Positions 33,242-43,439 of a stretch of DNA of 64,000 bases are shown here, piece after piece (positions within the stretch are counted from its first letter, which is position 1; each line of letters starts with the position of its first letter). The stretch covers positions 1,956,001 to 2,020,000 of the forward strand of contig BSYO01000005.1 of the NCBI GenBank assembly GCA_033239525.1, written 5' to 3'. Position numbers and translations under genes: made by a program. The notes beneath the pieces are model-generated. The model was given only the letters and a program-made list of their open reading frames with translations, did no database searches and was not told where the DNA came from. Source of the DNA: Nepenthes gracilis (Eukaryota > Streptophyta > Magnoliopsida > Caryophyllales > Nepenthaceae).

Positions 33242-34447
33242 TTGTCGGAGGAACCTTACGAGAAGACGCCAACGATGCCAAGCGGGTCAAGAAAGCGGCA
33301 GGATTACACGATTCTGAACGGAAGGCTGTACAGACGGGGGTACTCAGCTCCCCTCCTGAAATGTCTTACCCCAGAGGAGGCCGACTACGCGTTGGCAGAA
33401 GTACACTTGGGGCTGTGCGGATCACACATTGGCGGGAAAAACCTAGCATTCAACGTCATGCGGCAAGGCTTCTACTGGCCCACCATGAAGCGAGACGCTA
33501 TGGAGTTCGTCCAAGTGTGAAAGTTGCGTGTCCACAAACAACATGACACACCAACCGCACACCGAGCTGCACTATCTCCGATCCCCATGGCCGTTCGCGA
33601 ATGGGGGCTCGACATACTTGGTCCGCTTCAATGGCGGGGATGGACAGAAAATTTCGATCGTCAGATCGACTATTTTACGAAATGGGTGGAAGCTGCCCCT
33701 CTCGCTAGGATCACCGAGCACAATGCGACGGAGTTCCTACGCCAAGGCATTGTTGCCGCTTTGGGATCCCCGAGGTTGTGGTGGCCCGATAACGGGACCC
33801 GATTCACCGGGAAACGCTTTACAAAGTACTTGCGCCACAACCTCCGCATCAAAGTGGTGCACACATCCGAGGCGCACCCGATCAGCCCAACGGCAGGTCG
33901 AGTTACCAACCGCACGTTGCTCCATGGGATAAAGACCCGACTAGAAGACGCAGGGGGCTCCTGGGTGGAGGAGCTACCATCAGTGCTATGGTCGTACCGA
34001 ACGACTACGAGGGAATCAACAAGGGAAACGCCTTTCAACCTCTGCTTCGGGGTTGAGGCAGTGGTTCCCGTAGAAGTGGGAATGCCAAGCCTGCGGGTCG
34101 AACACTTCGACCCAACTACCAACGCGCAAAAGCTCAGGGAAAGTCTGGACTTGCTCTCAGAAGTTCGGGACGCCGCGCGGCTCCGAACCGCCGCCTACCA
34201 GCAGCGAGTGGCGCGATACTACAACAAGCGGGTGAAAGCACGCCCACTAGAAGTTGGAGATCTGGTCCTCCGGAGCGTAGAGGCAGCGGGAAAGACCGCG
34301 AACAGGAACAAACTCTCCCCGGGATGGGAGGGGCCGTTCTTCGTCTCCGCAATCCTCCGGAGCGGAGCGTACAAGCTACGCGCCCAGAACGGCAAACTTG
34401 TCCCGCGGACATGGAATGCCGCCAACTTAAGGAAATATTATCAATAA
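33242..34447 (+). pseudogene. Integrase of pol, frameshifted, catalytic Glu missing
   Basis: The zinc-binding N-terminal part (VHLGLCGSHIGGK, FYWPTMKRDAMEFV) is cut by TGA at 33518-33520, where the two cysteines should follow. The core (33524-34447) has WGLDILGP (Asp codon at 33611) and WWPDNGTRF (Asp codon at 33788). The expected Glu before VTNRTLLHGIKTRLE is absent; small compensating indels have changed those codons to SPTAGR. The C-terminal part keeps NKLSPGWEGPFFV (GPY/F-type module) and ends NAANLRKYYQ. Integrase would insert the cDNA; this copy would be inactive. Confidence 0.9.
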
Positions 34448-35495
34448 TGCAACGGCGACCAGGTAAGTCGACGCGCATACATCATGATGAGTGCTTGATC
34501 ATGTTTCTGTCTTTTGGTTAACATTATCACTCTTATTGTCATATTGCATATTCATTCGTGTGAGTTGATAGCATGCATTGCACAATCAAATTAAACGACC
34601 TAGAGCGCCCCTAAGTCGGGAGGACAAGCGTCCGTCCAGTAAAACCCGATCCTTGGCTCGGTGCCGGGCGGTCAGGCACCGTCGCGGGACTCGTCCTCAC
34701 GCTAGATGGCCTGGGACGGCTCTACTCACCATGGCCCGCGCCCAAAAAGGCCCCAGCCACCGGCAGACTCGCCCCGTGCTAGTCGGCCGGAGGCGTCGGC
34801 CGTGAGCCGAGACACCGGATCAGGCGATCCATTCCAAAGGCTACGCGCCTACGACCGTGCGGTCGAGACCCATAGGCCTGGGGGCTCTTGGAGAACCCAC
34901 TCTACGGCCAACAAAACCTTAGGGGGCGTGCGACGACCTTCTTGCACAGAAGAGAGCACCTACAGTCTACAATGGTCGTGGGCTAGGACCTCAACTTGGT
35001 GTTCATAACGCTTTGAGCAGGAGCGACACACCTCCCGCAATTATACGCGACCGAGGCCTAGACCCAGGAGTCCTAAGCACGCGGCCCGACGCTGCGCTAG
35101 CCCTCGCAGAGGCTCCAGGGGCTTGGCGACGACATCCGCTTTACCGGATCGAGCTCCCCAAACGCGTGAGCTGTGACGACATCCTCTTACGAAGGACGAG
35201 CACCACGCAAGAGGGCGCCTGTATAGGGCCTTAATCAGAGCGGCTCCAAAGGGCCCGAGACTCAAACGCGAAGCATGATCAAACAAGTAAAGCGAAGCAA
35301 AAGGCGAACAACGCTGTATGATAAAGGGAAGCATGGGACGCGAAGCGCAAGCAAAAGCTTCTCATTTATACAAACATTATACAAGCGACAAGCATGATAC
35401 AACAACAAAACCGAACTCGGGACTTAACGGCGAAGCTAATCAAGCCAGACTCGACGGGCCCCTTCTCGTGGAACGTCTTCAGCGCGACGCTTCTC
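34448..35495. other. Spacer between integrase and the antisense genes
   Basis: GC-rich with no recognisable coding domain. The corresponding position in the 6.6 kb element carries the tandem array (15290-15765). Short ORFs here show no motifs. Confidence 0.5.
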
Positions 35496-37528
35496 CTACC
35501 CGGCGTTTCTGGATGAAGGACGCCGCTGGGACGCGTGAGGAGCCGCCGGGGAGGCGATCTGCGGCCACAAGCGGATGCCGCCCCAAAAGCGAGTGTCCAT
35601 CGCCGACCGCCACTCTGAAGGAGAATGCTGCCCAACCGCGTCCACAACTAGTCCAGCGATCCTTTCCTCCGCAGCAGAAAGGAGGCCCTCTAATTGCGCA
35701 ACTCTCCGCCGCGGCACGCCCAACCTCCTCAGTGAGGGATGCGATCTGAGCCAGACTGCCGCGGCAAGATGGTGCCCGTCAACGATGACCCGCTCAAGGC
35801 TTCCGCGAAAAGAACCAGCGCGCACCTCGAGGGGGACCGTATCGTCTGAAGCCTGTACGGTGGAAAAGTTAAAAGTATGACCAAGATGAGCGGCAAAGAA
35901 AGAAGTCCAGAAGGAAACAACCGTACTGAAGGCATTCAAACAAGCAGAAGCGCGAAACCGCCCAGAAAGGCCTCTCTCTGGGGCTCACTCTCCTCGACTG
36001 CATGGGGAGGGCTGGTTGGAAGGCTGGCCGCCGAAGGAACGCTCGCAGGCTCCTGCCCCGAGGACGTCCCGGCCGCCCCTTCGCTAATCCGAACCACATC
36101 GCCCACGGGAGCGTCGGCCCGACCACCGAGCATGCGACCGTGCGTGTGCTCATCCAAAGGGGCCACCCTCGGGGCTCCGTCTCCTCGGCTGCGTGAGGAG
36201 GGTGATTTGGAAGGACTGCAGCCGCAGAACACTCGGGGGCTCTCGCCACGAGTGCGACCCGCTTCCCCTTCGCCTCGGCTCCGTTCGGAAGCAGGAGCCG
36301 CCCCGAATCCCGGCCTCCGAGAATACCACCGGGATCCCGGGAGGCCCGTGACGCAGAGACGGGCTCAACAAGAATAGCCAAGCAACGATGGGCCCCCGGC
36401 CTCCAACGCCGGCTCAGCGCCCAAACCGATGGCCTCTCGGGGCTATCCAAAACAACAACAACCCCCCGACGCCTCGGCCGATACAGCCAAGAGGGAAGGT
36501 CCCCGTGAGGTAGAGACTCGACCTCGCCGACTTCGTGAGCGGATGGCTCCGCGATCGAAGTCGACGAAGGTACGGCAGTTTCCCTTTGGCGGCGCGCCCT
36601 GGCAGATCTCGTCGGAGCCGAACTTCCCGCAGCTGAAGAACCGACGACTCGCCTTCTCAACCTCCTTCGGTGAGGCGCTTCTGCTTCCCGCAACCTTTTG
36701 AGGGCTGCCGCGTCCTCATCATTGCTCGAAGAACGCAGCAGAGAACAACTCTCCTCCGCAGCATCGCCGGGCTGCGGATGAGTCTCCATATCTCCAGGAC
36801 CTCCCTGGACTGGCCCAGCCGCCGCCCAGCCAGCGGGAGGTCCCCATCTGGCAATCTCAAACGTGATAGGGGAAAGGTAGTGGCCCCGTTTTTTAAAGTT
36901 CTCCTCCTCAGACTGAACGGCGGAGATCAGCTTCGAGGATTCAGCGATGTCCTCATCAGTAGGCTTGTTCCGGAAGAACTCCGAGATCGGGCCCCACCCT
37001 CTCGGAAGCTCATACTCGAAAGGCGTCTGGAGGAAGAAGAAGCGCTCCTTCCAGCCCTTAACGGAATCAGGATTTGTGCCACGCAAGTTGAATCCTGCCC
37101 TGGGGGTGAGCGATATCCAATCCTCCGACTCCGAGGCCCGAAAAATTACCCTGGCCGCCTTCGCGTCAAAGTCGCACTGGTGCATGATGGCGAAGACGCA
37201 CAGAGACACCAGGTAGCGTAAGGCGTTAGGGTGAAGCCTGGCCATGGGAACTCCCAGTGCATCGACTATTGCATGCAGCAAAGCGGTGCAATGAAATACG
37301 AAGTCCTCCCTTCAGATGGTACTCATAAAGCTGTTATAAAGCCCTACGAGGGGCGTCGGCTCTATCTTGAGGACCAGGAGCAAGGGAAATCAGCTCGCCG
37401 GGAATCGCATAGTCTACCCTAAGGGAGGCAATATACGCCTCAGTCAAAATCGATCTGGTATTGCGAACGCCATGGCGTACAGCTCTGCGGACACGGGAAG
37501 AAGAAGGGCCTTCTGTTTTCGCTGCCAT
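35496..37528 (-). pseudogene. Antisense ORF 1 of the Tat element (putative gypsy-type transposon protein, PF04195-like)
   Basis: A true ATG at 37528 starts MAAKTEGPSSSRVRRAVRHG, with ILTEAYIASLRVDYAIPGEL next. A frameshift near 37280-37340 leads to a 440-codon open stretch (down to 35959) with LHAIVDALGVPMARLHPNAL, SLCVFAIMHQCDFDAKAARV and LSPITFEIARWGPPAGW. The last aligns with LSPEKFKEAKWGP in the 6.6 kb element. Next are acidic and Arg-rich segments with an internal duplication around SPPHAVEESEPQ and NHPPHAAEETEP. After a candidate intron, the C-terminal part has LERVIVDGHHLAAAVWLRSH and a helical segment. Function unknown. The long open stretch contrasts with the heavily broken pol. Confidence 0.7.
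35853..35958 (-). other. Intron candidate in antisense ORF 1 (106 bp)
   Basis: Minus strand: TTCTGGGCG|GTTTCG ... CACCGTACAG|GCTTCAG, pyrimidine-rich with stop codons inside. It lies between the acidic/duplicated part and the helical C-terminal part, the same place as the 68-bp intron candidate at 14412-14479. The donor (GTTTCG) is weak. Confidence 0.45.
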
Positions 37529-37597
37529 ATGTTTTTAAGAGCTTCGAGAATGAAGGTAGAAGGAGTCAGCGGAAGGAAAGAAACGATTGGCGTCTGG

Positions 37598-37605
37598 TTT
37601 AAATA
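37598..37605 (-). promoter_or_regulatory. TATA-like box of antisense ORF 1 (TATTTAAA)
   Basis: 70 bp upstream of the ATG at 37528 and followed by a CT-rich leader. Confidence 0.55.
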
Positions 37606-37823
37606 GACAACGCCGAACAAAGAGGCGGGAAACTGAATTGCCACCGCCAGCGGAGGATGAGGCACGTGGCAGCATCCCAGCACACCGCAGAACTCCAATC
37701 GAATGCCATGATGGCTAGACGACAGGCTAGCAGACGCGTCCCTTCAGGGGATCAGCTAGCACCCGCGTTGGCGCCGCCGTATTAAATGCGGGCTCACGAT
37801 AGCAGAGCCCCCAATTGACGTGC

Positions 37824-37845
37824 AAAAAAAAAAAAAAAAAAAAAA
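37824..37845 (+). repeat. Run of 22 A between the two antisense ORFs
   Basis: An uninterrupted A run on the plus strand (T run for antisense transcription), about 140 bp beyond the stop of antisense ORF 2 and 296 bp upstream of the ORF 1 ATG. No flanking duplication was seen, so it may simply be an expanded homopolymer. Confidence 0.6.
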
Positions 37846-37984
37846 GAGGAGAAGAGAGAAAAACAGCCAAGGAACAGGAAAATCCGACAGGAGAAACAAT
37901 ACGAAAGGCAGAGTTCTCATTACGACAAAATATTTCTGTTACAACGCTAACAGGAAAAAGAAGTGCTCCACAGCATCAAAGCAG

Positions 37985-38538
37985 TTATTGGAACCAGAGG
38001 CCAGCGTAAGAATTTTGGGCGCGATAATCCACCAACTGACCACGAGATCGGATACGCAAGTTGCGAGGATCTAGGACACCTGCGCGGAAGTTTGGATCCT
38101 CGGCCAAGGCCGGCCCTGGTATACCCGGCGGCCCCGTAGGGCAGGTCCCGGATCGGATCGGTCCTTCGTTATGAAGCCTCGACCCTAACTCGACCGCAAC
38201 TGACTCGGCGACCTCGGCTTCATGTCGCTTCTGCCGCTCGAGCTCCGCTTCAAGGGCTAAGATGCGGGCTCGCGCCCCACATTAGCTTCCGCTAGACGAG
38301 CGGCCCGAGCCTCGGACTCGGCCGGGCGCCCTCAGTATGCAACACGGGCCCCGAGCCGCTCCACTCTTCGCGGTGGAGCCATTGCGAACCGTGGAGGTGT
38401 CCTCGACTCCGAGAAGGGGCCGCAACCGTGGCCTCGAGAAGGCGCTTCCAAAGACGCCCGATCCCGAAAGAGCGGGGCCGTGAGAGCCGGATTCGGACTC
38501 GTGAGAAGAGTATTCGAGTCACCGGGAAAGTCCGCCAT
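37985..38538 (-). pseudogene. Antisense ORF 2 of the Tat element (Pro-rich plus coiled coil), frameshifted
   Basis: ATG at 38538 starts MADFPGDSNTLLTSPNPALT and is open to 38332 (69 codons). In another frame the minus strand continues as ILALEAELERQKRHEAEVAE, SVAVELGSRLHNE and a tail with FRAGVLDPRNLRIRSRGQLV, stopping at TAA 37985. The Leu/Glu/Arg pattern predicts a coiled coil. VLDPRN also occurs near the C-terminus of the antisense protein in the 6.6 kb element (FPVAVLDPRNAN), hinting that ORF 2 is a shortened relative of ORF 1. It has its own TATA-like box 91 bp upstream. I know of no named function. Confidence 0.55.
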
Positions 38539-38626
38539 TTGATTTCTGTTGAGGAGATCGAGCGCAAAAGGTCAAGACAACCAGAGGACGAGTAAGTACA
38601 GAAGGGAGCCAAAAGTCGGGGGAAAA

Positions 38627-38639
38627 CGTTTAAATAAGC
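38627..38639 (-). promoter_or_regulatory. TATA-like box of antisense ORF 2 (GCTTATTTAAACG)
   Basis: Its 13 bases are identical to the box at 12778-12790 in the other element, at a similar distance from the start codon. Promoter activity is inferred. Confidence 0.6.
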
Positions 38640-39845
38640 AAGTTTTCTCCCGAAGAGGCGGCGAATCCGAAAAATCAGAACGCATTTAAAACAGGGCAAA
38701 TGAAGGCTTGCCGCGTGGAGAGTTCCTAAAAACTCGCACGCTCCCCAGATGAAATGAAGTCTCAATGGCTGGCAGGCATTAAAATGCGCCAGCCGTCTCA
38801 AGGGACATGACGGTTGGCAAAGACCCCACGAGCTCCTGGGAACGACACGTGGACCCTCAGGGCAATATGCCCAGAAAATCAAGACGCATTCACAAAGGCA
38901 AGACAAATGTAGAAGACAAAATGGACTACTTCTGTTATTAACAAATGCTTCCTTACAAAGTACAAGATCTACAACCATGGAGCTACGGAAAAAATAAAAG
39001 AAGGTCGGAACGAAGCACAGTATGCCCCGTACCCTCGCCCCGGAGAGCCCGTGACGGAGGTCAAATGATTGAAGTTTTGCCGCGAACTAGGCAGAAGCAA
39101 GGAGCGGCCCGGTGGAAGTCTCCGGCCAATCCACCGCCGCCAGGGAGCACCGAAGCCGAGGCGCTCCCGAAAGTCCGATGTCAAGCCCGACTTCCACAAG
39201 AGGGCTACTTACCTCGTAGCCCTTCCGGTATTGGCGCCCCAGCATGGCCCGCGGAGTGGACACCAGCGAAGCCCGACGCCTAACAGGCGAAGAGAGCCGC
39301 GGGAAGTCGAAGAATCCGCTCGGCTTAGCCGAGCCAGCGGCCTAAGGAGCACACGACGACGGCAGAATGGCCAAGCCACTCACATTTGCAGAGAAAGCAA
39401 GCCATGAGGCTTGGATTATGACGGTGAACACCAAGAGCTCCGAGCATGCGGCTGATCCACCCAATTCCTTCTCGAGTGCCCACCAGGGGCGGGCAAAACC
39501 AGGATCCTCTCATCGTCTCCACCAAAGGCTGCTAAGGCACGAGTTCAACCAGTTTGGGCACCCAGCTATTTATAGGCAAGACACGGGCTGCCCTCTCACC
39601 CAGCCGCAAGAACACGGTGTCCAAAGAACGTCTTTCGGGCGATGCGGCGACCACCACGGTCGACGCAACCTGAGGCGCGCGAATCTCGCCGGCGAGGTGA
39701 CGGGCCGCAGCAGCGCGAAAAGCCTGCCCTGGCCTGGGAAAGGCGCGAACTGGGAAGACGACAAAAGTGGCGCGGCACGAGGAAGGGCAGAGACCGTGGA
39801 AATGGGCCCAATGGACATGCCATGCCCGACCACTGGCCGGCCCAG
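38640..39845. other. Non-coding 3' region of the Tat element
   Basis: GC-rich. Frames of up to 185 codons exist on both strands but show no motifs and are probably composition artefacts. Confidence 0.45.
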
Positions 39846-39859
39846 GCATGGGGGGCTAG
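39846..39859 (+). other. Polypurine tract of the Tat element (GCATGGGGGGCTAG)
   Basis: It lies directly before the 3' LTR and shares GCATGGGGGG with the tract of the 6.6 kb element. Confidence 0.75.
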
Positions 39860-40806
39860 TGTTGGGTCCCATGTTCCGGCCCATGAGACAGATCCAGGCC
39901 CACAAAGCAAACAGCGGCCCATGAGAAAAGGAGGAGCACGCGAGAAAGCATCGCATTGCCCAACGGGAATGAGTCGTGAAGTCACGCCAACGAAAACTGC
40001 GGCGCATTAAATGCGTCGCACGGAACAGGGCGTGAAAGGCGGAAAGGCTAGCTAATAGAGGCATGGCCGCACTACGCCAACGCCATCACCATTCTTGTCT
40101 GCAGACGGCCAACCACTCCTCTCTCAAGGAAAATCGAGCGTGATCGGCGCTCAAAGAAGCGTGCGACACGCTATCTCGGGCCCGGCCGGCGTGGCCGGCG
40201 GTCAACGACCCGCACAACGGCGTCTTGGCGCCAAGAGTCCAAACGGAGGAGGCATATAAGCGCTCTCACCCTCCGGAGAAAAGGATTTCGGCTCTCGAAT
40301 TTGGATTCGAACTCGAGAACGGTTTTACAGTTCTGCGACCTTGCGACTAAGGGTTACCTTGGATCCCAAGCACTAGTCCAGCTCCCATAAGGTTCCAATC
40401 CTCCGAGCGGATTGGGCCAAATCGTTCTCCTTCTTCTCATCCCGTCAGCCGGAAAGTTAGCCACTCATCGCATGATGGCAAGAAGCCAGGGCGCCTTCCA
40501 TCACCCGCTCACCGCATTTCTACTCATCACCACATAAGTTCTTCTTACGCATCACAAGATTTTTACGCGCACCACCTTAGCGTGCGCATTTCATTTCAAT
40601 CAGTGCGGGAATTTGTCGACTTGAGCGTCGGAGTGGCGCTTTGGTGGGAGAAATCTGCTGCAGGGCCTTCACCTCTTGTTTGTTGTTTGTGTTGTGCGGT
40701 CAGGGTTACGAGAGACGGAGACAGGATCCTTCTTCCAGAGCCCCCGTGACTTAGGAATCCGGGCGCTCCTTAATCCGTAACAACAACCTGCTTTCGGGAC
40801 GCAACA
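39860..40806 (+). repeat. 3' LTR of the 12.8 kb Ty3 element
   Basis: 947 bp, a direct copy of the 5' LTR. It keeps the TATA-like box at 40253-40260 and ends GACGCAACA before the TSD CGAGA (40807-40811). Confidence 0.92.
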
Positions 40807-40811
40807 CGAGA
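40807..40811 (+). repeat. Right TSD (CGAGA) of the 12.8 kb Ty3 element
   Basis: It matches 27980-27984. Confidence 0.85.
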
Positions 40812-41832
40812 TATTATAATTTTAATAAAAAATAATTTTACACTGTGTTAAATTTTTCATGCCATACATAAAAATGAATAAAATAGTTAGCCCGAGGAAT
40901 TTTTTAAAGTGTAAAATTTTATATAAAATATAAATTATTAAAATATTGTTAATACGAATAACATTTTAAGGAAAAACCTTTGTATAAATATTTTTAAATT
41001 TTTGCAAATATTCTTATGGACTTCGATTTTAACTTTTAAAATAAAAATAACCGTAAATCAATCTGTCGTGATTCCATTCAATCCAATTGATGAACTGATA
41101 ATGACATGAACTGTAGCCTAGCGTGCATTTTAAGTTTCCAAAATTATTTTTTGTTAACATTTTACATAAATATAATTTTCAAAAATATTTTTTAGACAAC
41201 GCTAACATTATATGCAACTATTAAAAAAAATATAAGTTAAAAACAATATAATGCTCAACCCAATTTCGGTCAACCAAAAGAGCAATAATATTTTATTTAT
41301 TTGGTCTATTTTAATTTCATATAATTTACAGACAAATTTGAAGCTTATTGTTCTTCAATAGTTTATATTAACTTAAAGATCACAAATGGTTGTCAGATTT
41401 TGCATTCAATTTCAATGCATTAAAATTCGAAATCTAACTTTCATATAATGTCAAATAATAAAATTAAATTCAAGTGTAAACTCTTTATTATAATTTTATT
41501 TTATTTTTTTTAATTTTAGGGGTAAGCTCTAAATTAAAATTTGAAGTTGCATTTTAAAACTATTTAATTATTGAGAGAAAAAAAAAAAGAGTAAAAAAGG
41601 CAATAATGACCTTTACAGTCTGGAGATTGGAAGACGACACATAAGAAAGGACAGAGGAAGGTTGCTAAAAAGTTAATAAGGCAATGTTTGGCAGTTTCCA
41701 TGGCTGCTTCATTGTCCTGGTTGGTTCAGTCATGGGGAAATCAAATTTCACGTCGAACTGCCACTGATCCCACCATTCCAGCTGTGCCGTTCCTATTTCC
41801 GCCACCAAAGACACCGACCCCACCGCCTCACC
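40812..41832. other. AT-rich upstream region of the PCS1-like gene
   Basis: No gene. AT-rich up to about 41600, then more GC. It presumably holds the promoter of the protease gene; a minus-strand frame at 41665-41874 lies inside it and has no motif. Confidence 0.5.
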
Positions 41833-41839
41833 TATAAAA
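41833..41839 (+). promoter_or_regulatory. TATA box of the PCS1-like gene (TATAAAA)
   Basis: Within CACCTATAAAAAAAGGGTCC, about 180 bp upstream of the ATG, a suitable place for a core promoter with a 5' UTR of roughly 150 bp. Confidence 0.65.
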
Positions 41840-42016
41840 AAAGGGTCCTCCACAGTTTCATTCGAACCAAACACGACGCAAACCCCAAAACCACAGTAGG
41901 CGGAAACAGAGTGTCAGAATTTGAAACAGCGCACGCTTATTAGGTTGGTTCAGAATCCATCAAACACGTCCTATTCGCGTGTGTATGCCGTCATAGCTGC
42001 TTCGATTTGGTCCTCA

Positions 42017-43324
42017 ATGGGTTCTCTTCGTCATCATCTTCTTCTTCTTGTTGCCCTTTTGTGCTCTGTTTCTGTTCAATCAAAAACTTCGTCCTTTTCA
42101 ACATCTTCGGTGGTTCTGCTCCTCAAAACTCAGAAAATCGACTCTGGGTTGATCGCAAATCCCGCAAACAAGCTATCTTTTCACCATAATGTGACTTTGA
42201 CAGTCACTCTGTCAGTGGGCACGCCGGCGCAGAACGTTTCAATGGTGTTAGACACAGGCAGCGAGCTTTCCTGGCTTCACTGCAAGAAATCCGTGAATGT
42301 TAACTCCATTTTCGACCCGCTACAATCCACTTCCTACTCTCCGATCCCATGCAATTCGCCAACCTGCAGGACCCGAACCCGAGACTTAACCGTACCCGTT
42401 TCCTGTGACTCGAAGAAGCTCTGCCACGCCGCGATTTCTTATGCAGATGCGACTTCCATTGAAGGCAACCTTGCTCTGGAGACTTTCCATATTGGCGGCT
42501 CGTCGATTCCGGGCGTGGTCTTCGGGTGTATGGATTCGGGTTTTAGCAGCAGTGGCGAGGAGGATTCCAAGACCACCGGGTTGCTTGGAATGAACCGGGG
42601 CTCCTTATCATTCATAACTCAAATGGGCTACCCGAAATTTTCATACTGCATATCGGGTCAAGATTCTTCGGGTGTCCTATTGCTCGGTGAGGTTAAAACC
42701 TCTTGGCTTAAACCCTTAAGCTACACGCCCTTGGTTCAAGTCCCCTCGGTGCCCCTGCCCTACTTTGACCGGGTCGCCTACTCGGTCCACCTCGAAGGAA
42801 TAAAAGTCGGATCAAAATTATTATCCTTGCCAAGGTCAATATTGGAGCCCGACCACACCGGCGCCGGCCAAACCATGGTCGACTCTGGCACCCAATTCTC
42901 CTTTCTTCTCGGTCCGGCCTATACGGCATTAAGGAACGAGTTCAAGGCCCAGACGCGTGGAATACTAAGACCATTGGAAGATCCTAACTACGTTTTTCAA
43001 GATACTATGGACCTCTGCTTTCTAATGCCACTATCCCAAAAAAGTCTGCCACCGCTGCCTGCCGTGACGCTCGTACTACAAGGAGCTGATATGACCGTGT
43101 CTACCGAGCAATTGTTGTACAGGGTACCGGGCGGGGCGAGGGGGTCTGATGGGATTCATTGTTTTACGTTTGGGAATTCGGATCTCCTTGGCATAGAGGC
43201 ATATGTGATCGGGAACCATCATCAGCAAAATATGTGGATGGAATTTGATTTGGCACAATCTAGGGTAGGGCTGGCTGAGTTCATGTGTGACTCAGCCCGT
43301 GAGAAACTAGGATTGGGCCAATAG
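42017..43324 (+). CDS. PCS1: PCS1-like aspartic protease (A1 family), intronless
   Basis: A 435-residue protein from the ATG at 42017; the open frame extends upstream to 41921 only through a non-ATG codon, and the ATG choice gives a clean signal peptide (residues 1-23, with LLLLVALLCSVSV). Both catalytic motifs of pepsin-like proteases are intact: DTGS at residues 79-82 and DSGT at 289-292, with the flap region around YADATSIEG (142-150). Plant-specific features include the Cys-rich stretch PCNSPTCRTRTRDL and the ends FTFGNSDLLGIEAYVIGN and HHQQNMWMEFDLAQSRVGLA. Length and sequence match Arabidopsis PCS1 (Promotion of Cell Survival 1), an endomembrane protease needed for survival of gametes and embryos. 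No intron or disruption is seen. The only intact gene of the window, 1.2 kb downstream of a retrotransposon LTR. Confidence 0.93.
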   Translation: MGSLRHHLLLLVALLCSVSVQSKTSSFSTSSVVLLLKTQKIDSGLIANPANKLSFHHNVTLTVTLSVGTPAQNVSMVLDTGSELSWLHCKKSVNVNSIFDPLQSTSYSPIPCNSPTCRTRTRDLTVPVSCDSKKLCHAAISYADATSIEGNLALETFHIGGSSIPGVVFGCMDSGFSSSGEEDSKTTGLLGMNRGSLSFITQMGYPKFSYCISGQDSSGVLLLGEVKTSWLKPLSYTPLVQVPSVPLPYFDRVAYSVHLEGIKVGSKLLSLPRSILEPDHTGAGQTMVDSGTQFSFLLGPAYTALRNEFKAQTRGILRPLEDPNYVFQDTMDLCFLMPLSQKSLPPLPAVTLVLQGADMTVSTEQLLYRVPGGARGSDGIHCFTFGNSDLLGIEAYVIGNHHQQNMWMEFDLAQSRVGLAEFMCDSAREKLGLGQ

Positions 43325-43412
43325 AGCTCTGTTCTGTTCTTTTAGAATGATAGTAGAAGAAGATACGTGTATATTGTCGTTTTTATACACTTGCCAGAAC
43401 TTTGGCCGAATC

Positions 43413-43418
43413 AATAAA
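43413..43418 (+). terminator. Polyadenylation signal of the PCS1-like gene (AATAAA)
   Basis: 89 bp after the stop codon, within TCAATAAATGCAG. Confidence 0.6.
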
Positions 43419-43439
43419 TGCAGCTCCTGTAAATTCATA

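Larger units (their letters stand above)
27985..40806 (+). mobile_element. Full-length Tat-type Ty3 retrotransposon with two antisense ORFs
   Basis: LTRs at 27985-28917 and 39860-40806 have TG...CA ends and the TSD CGAGA. Order: primer-binding site, gag, protease, reverse transcriptase, RNase H, a second RNase H of the archaeal-like type, integrase with a GPF module, a spacer, two ORFs on the minus strand, polypurine tract, 3' LTR. Duplicated RNase H and extra ORFs before the 3' LTR are hallmarks of the Tat lineage. Gag and pol have many frameshifts and stops, so the copy is not autonomous as written. It lies about 1.2 kb upstream of the PCS1-like gene, in an AT-rich setting from which its high GC content stands out. 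Confidence 0.93.

Noticed and set aside
35869..37281. A host gene of 470 codons on the minus strand
   Set aside because: It lies inside the LTR element, starts at a non-ATG codon in this frame, and is homologous to the antisense gene of the 6.6 kb element.
41921..42016. N-terminal extension of 32 residues for the PCS1-like protein
   Set aside because: It would start at TTG; the ATG at 42017 is followed by a proper signal peptide and matches the family length.
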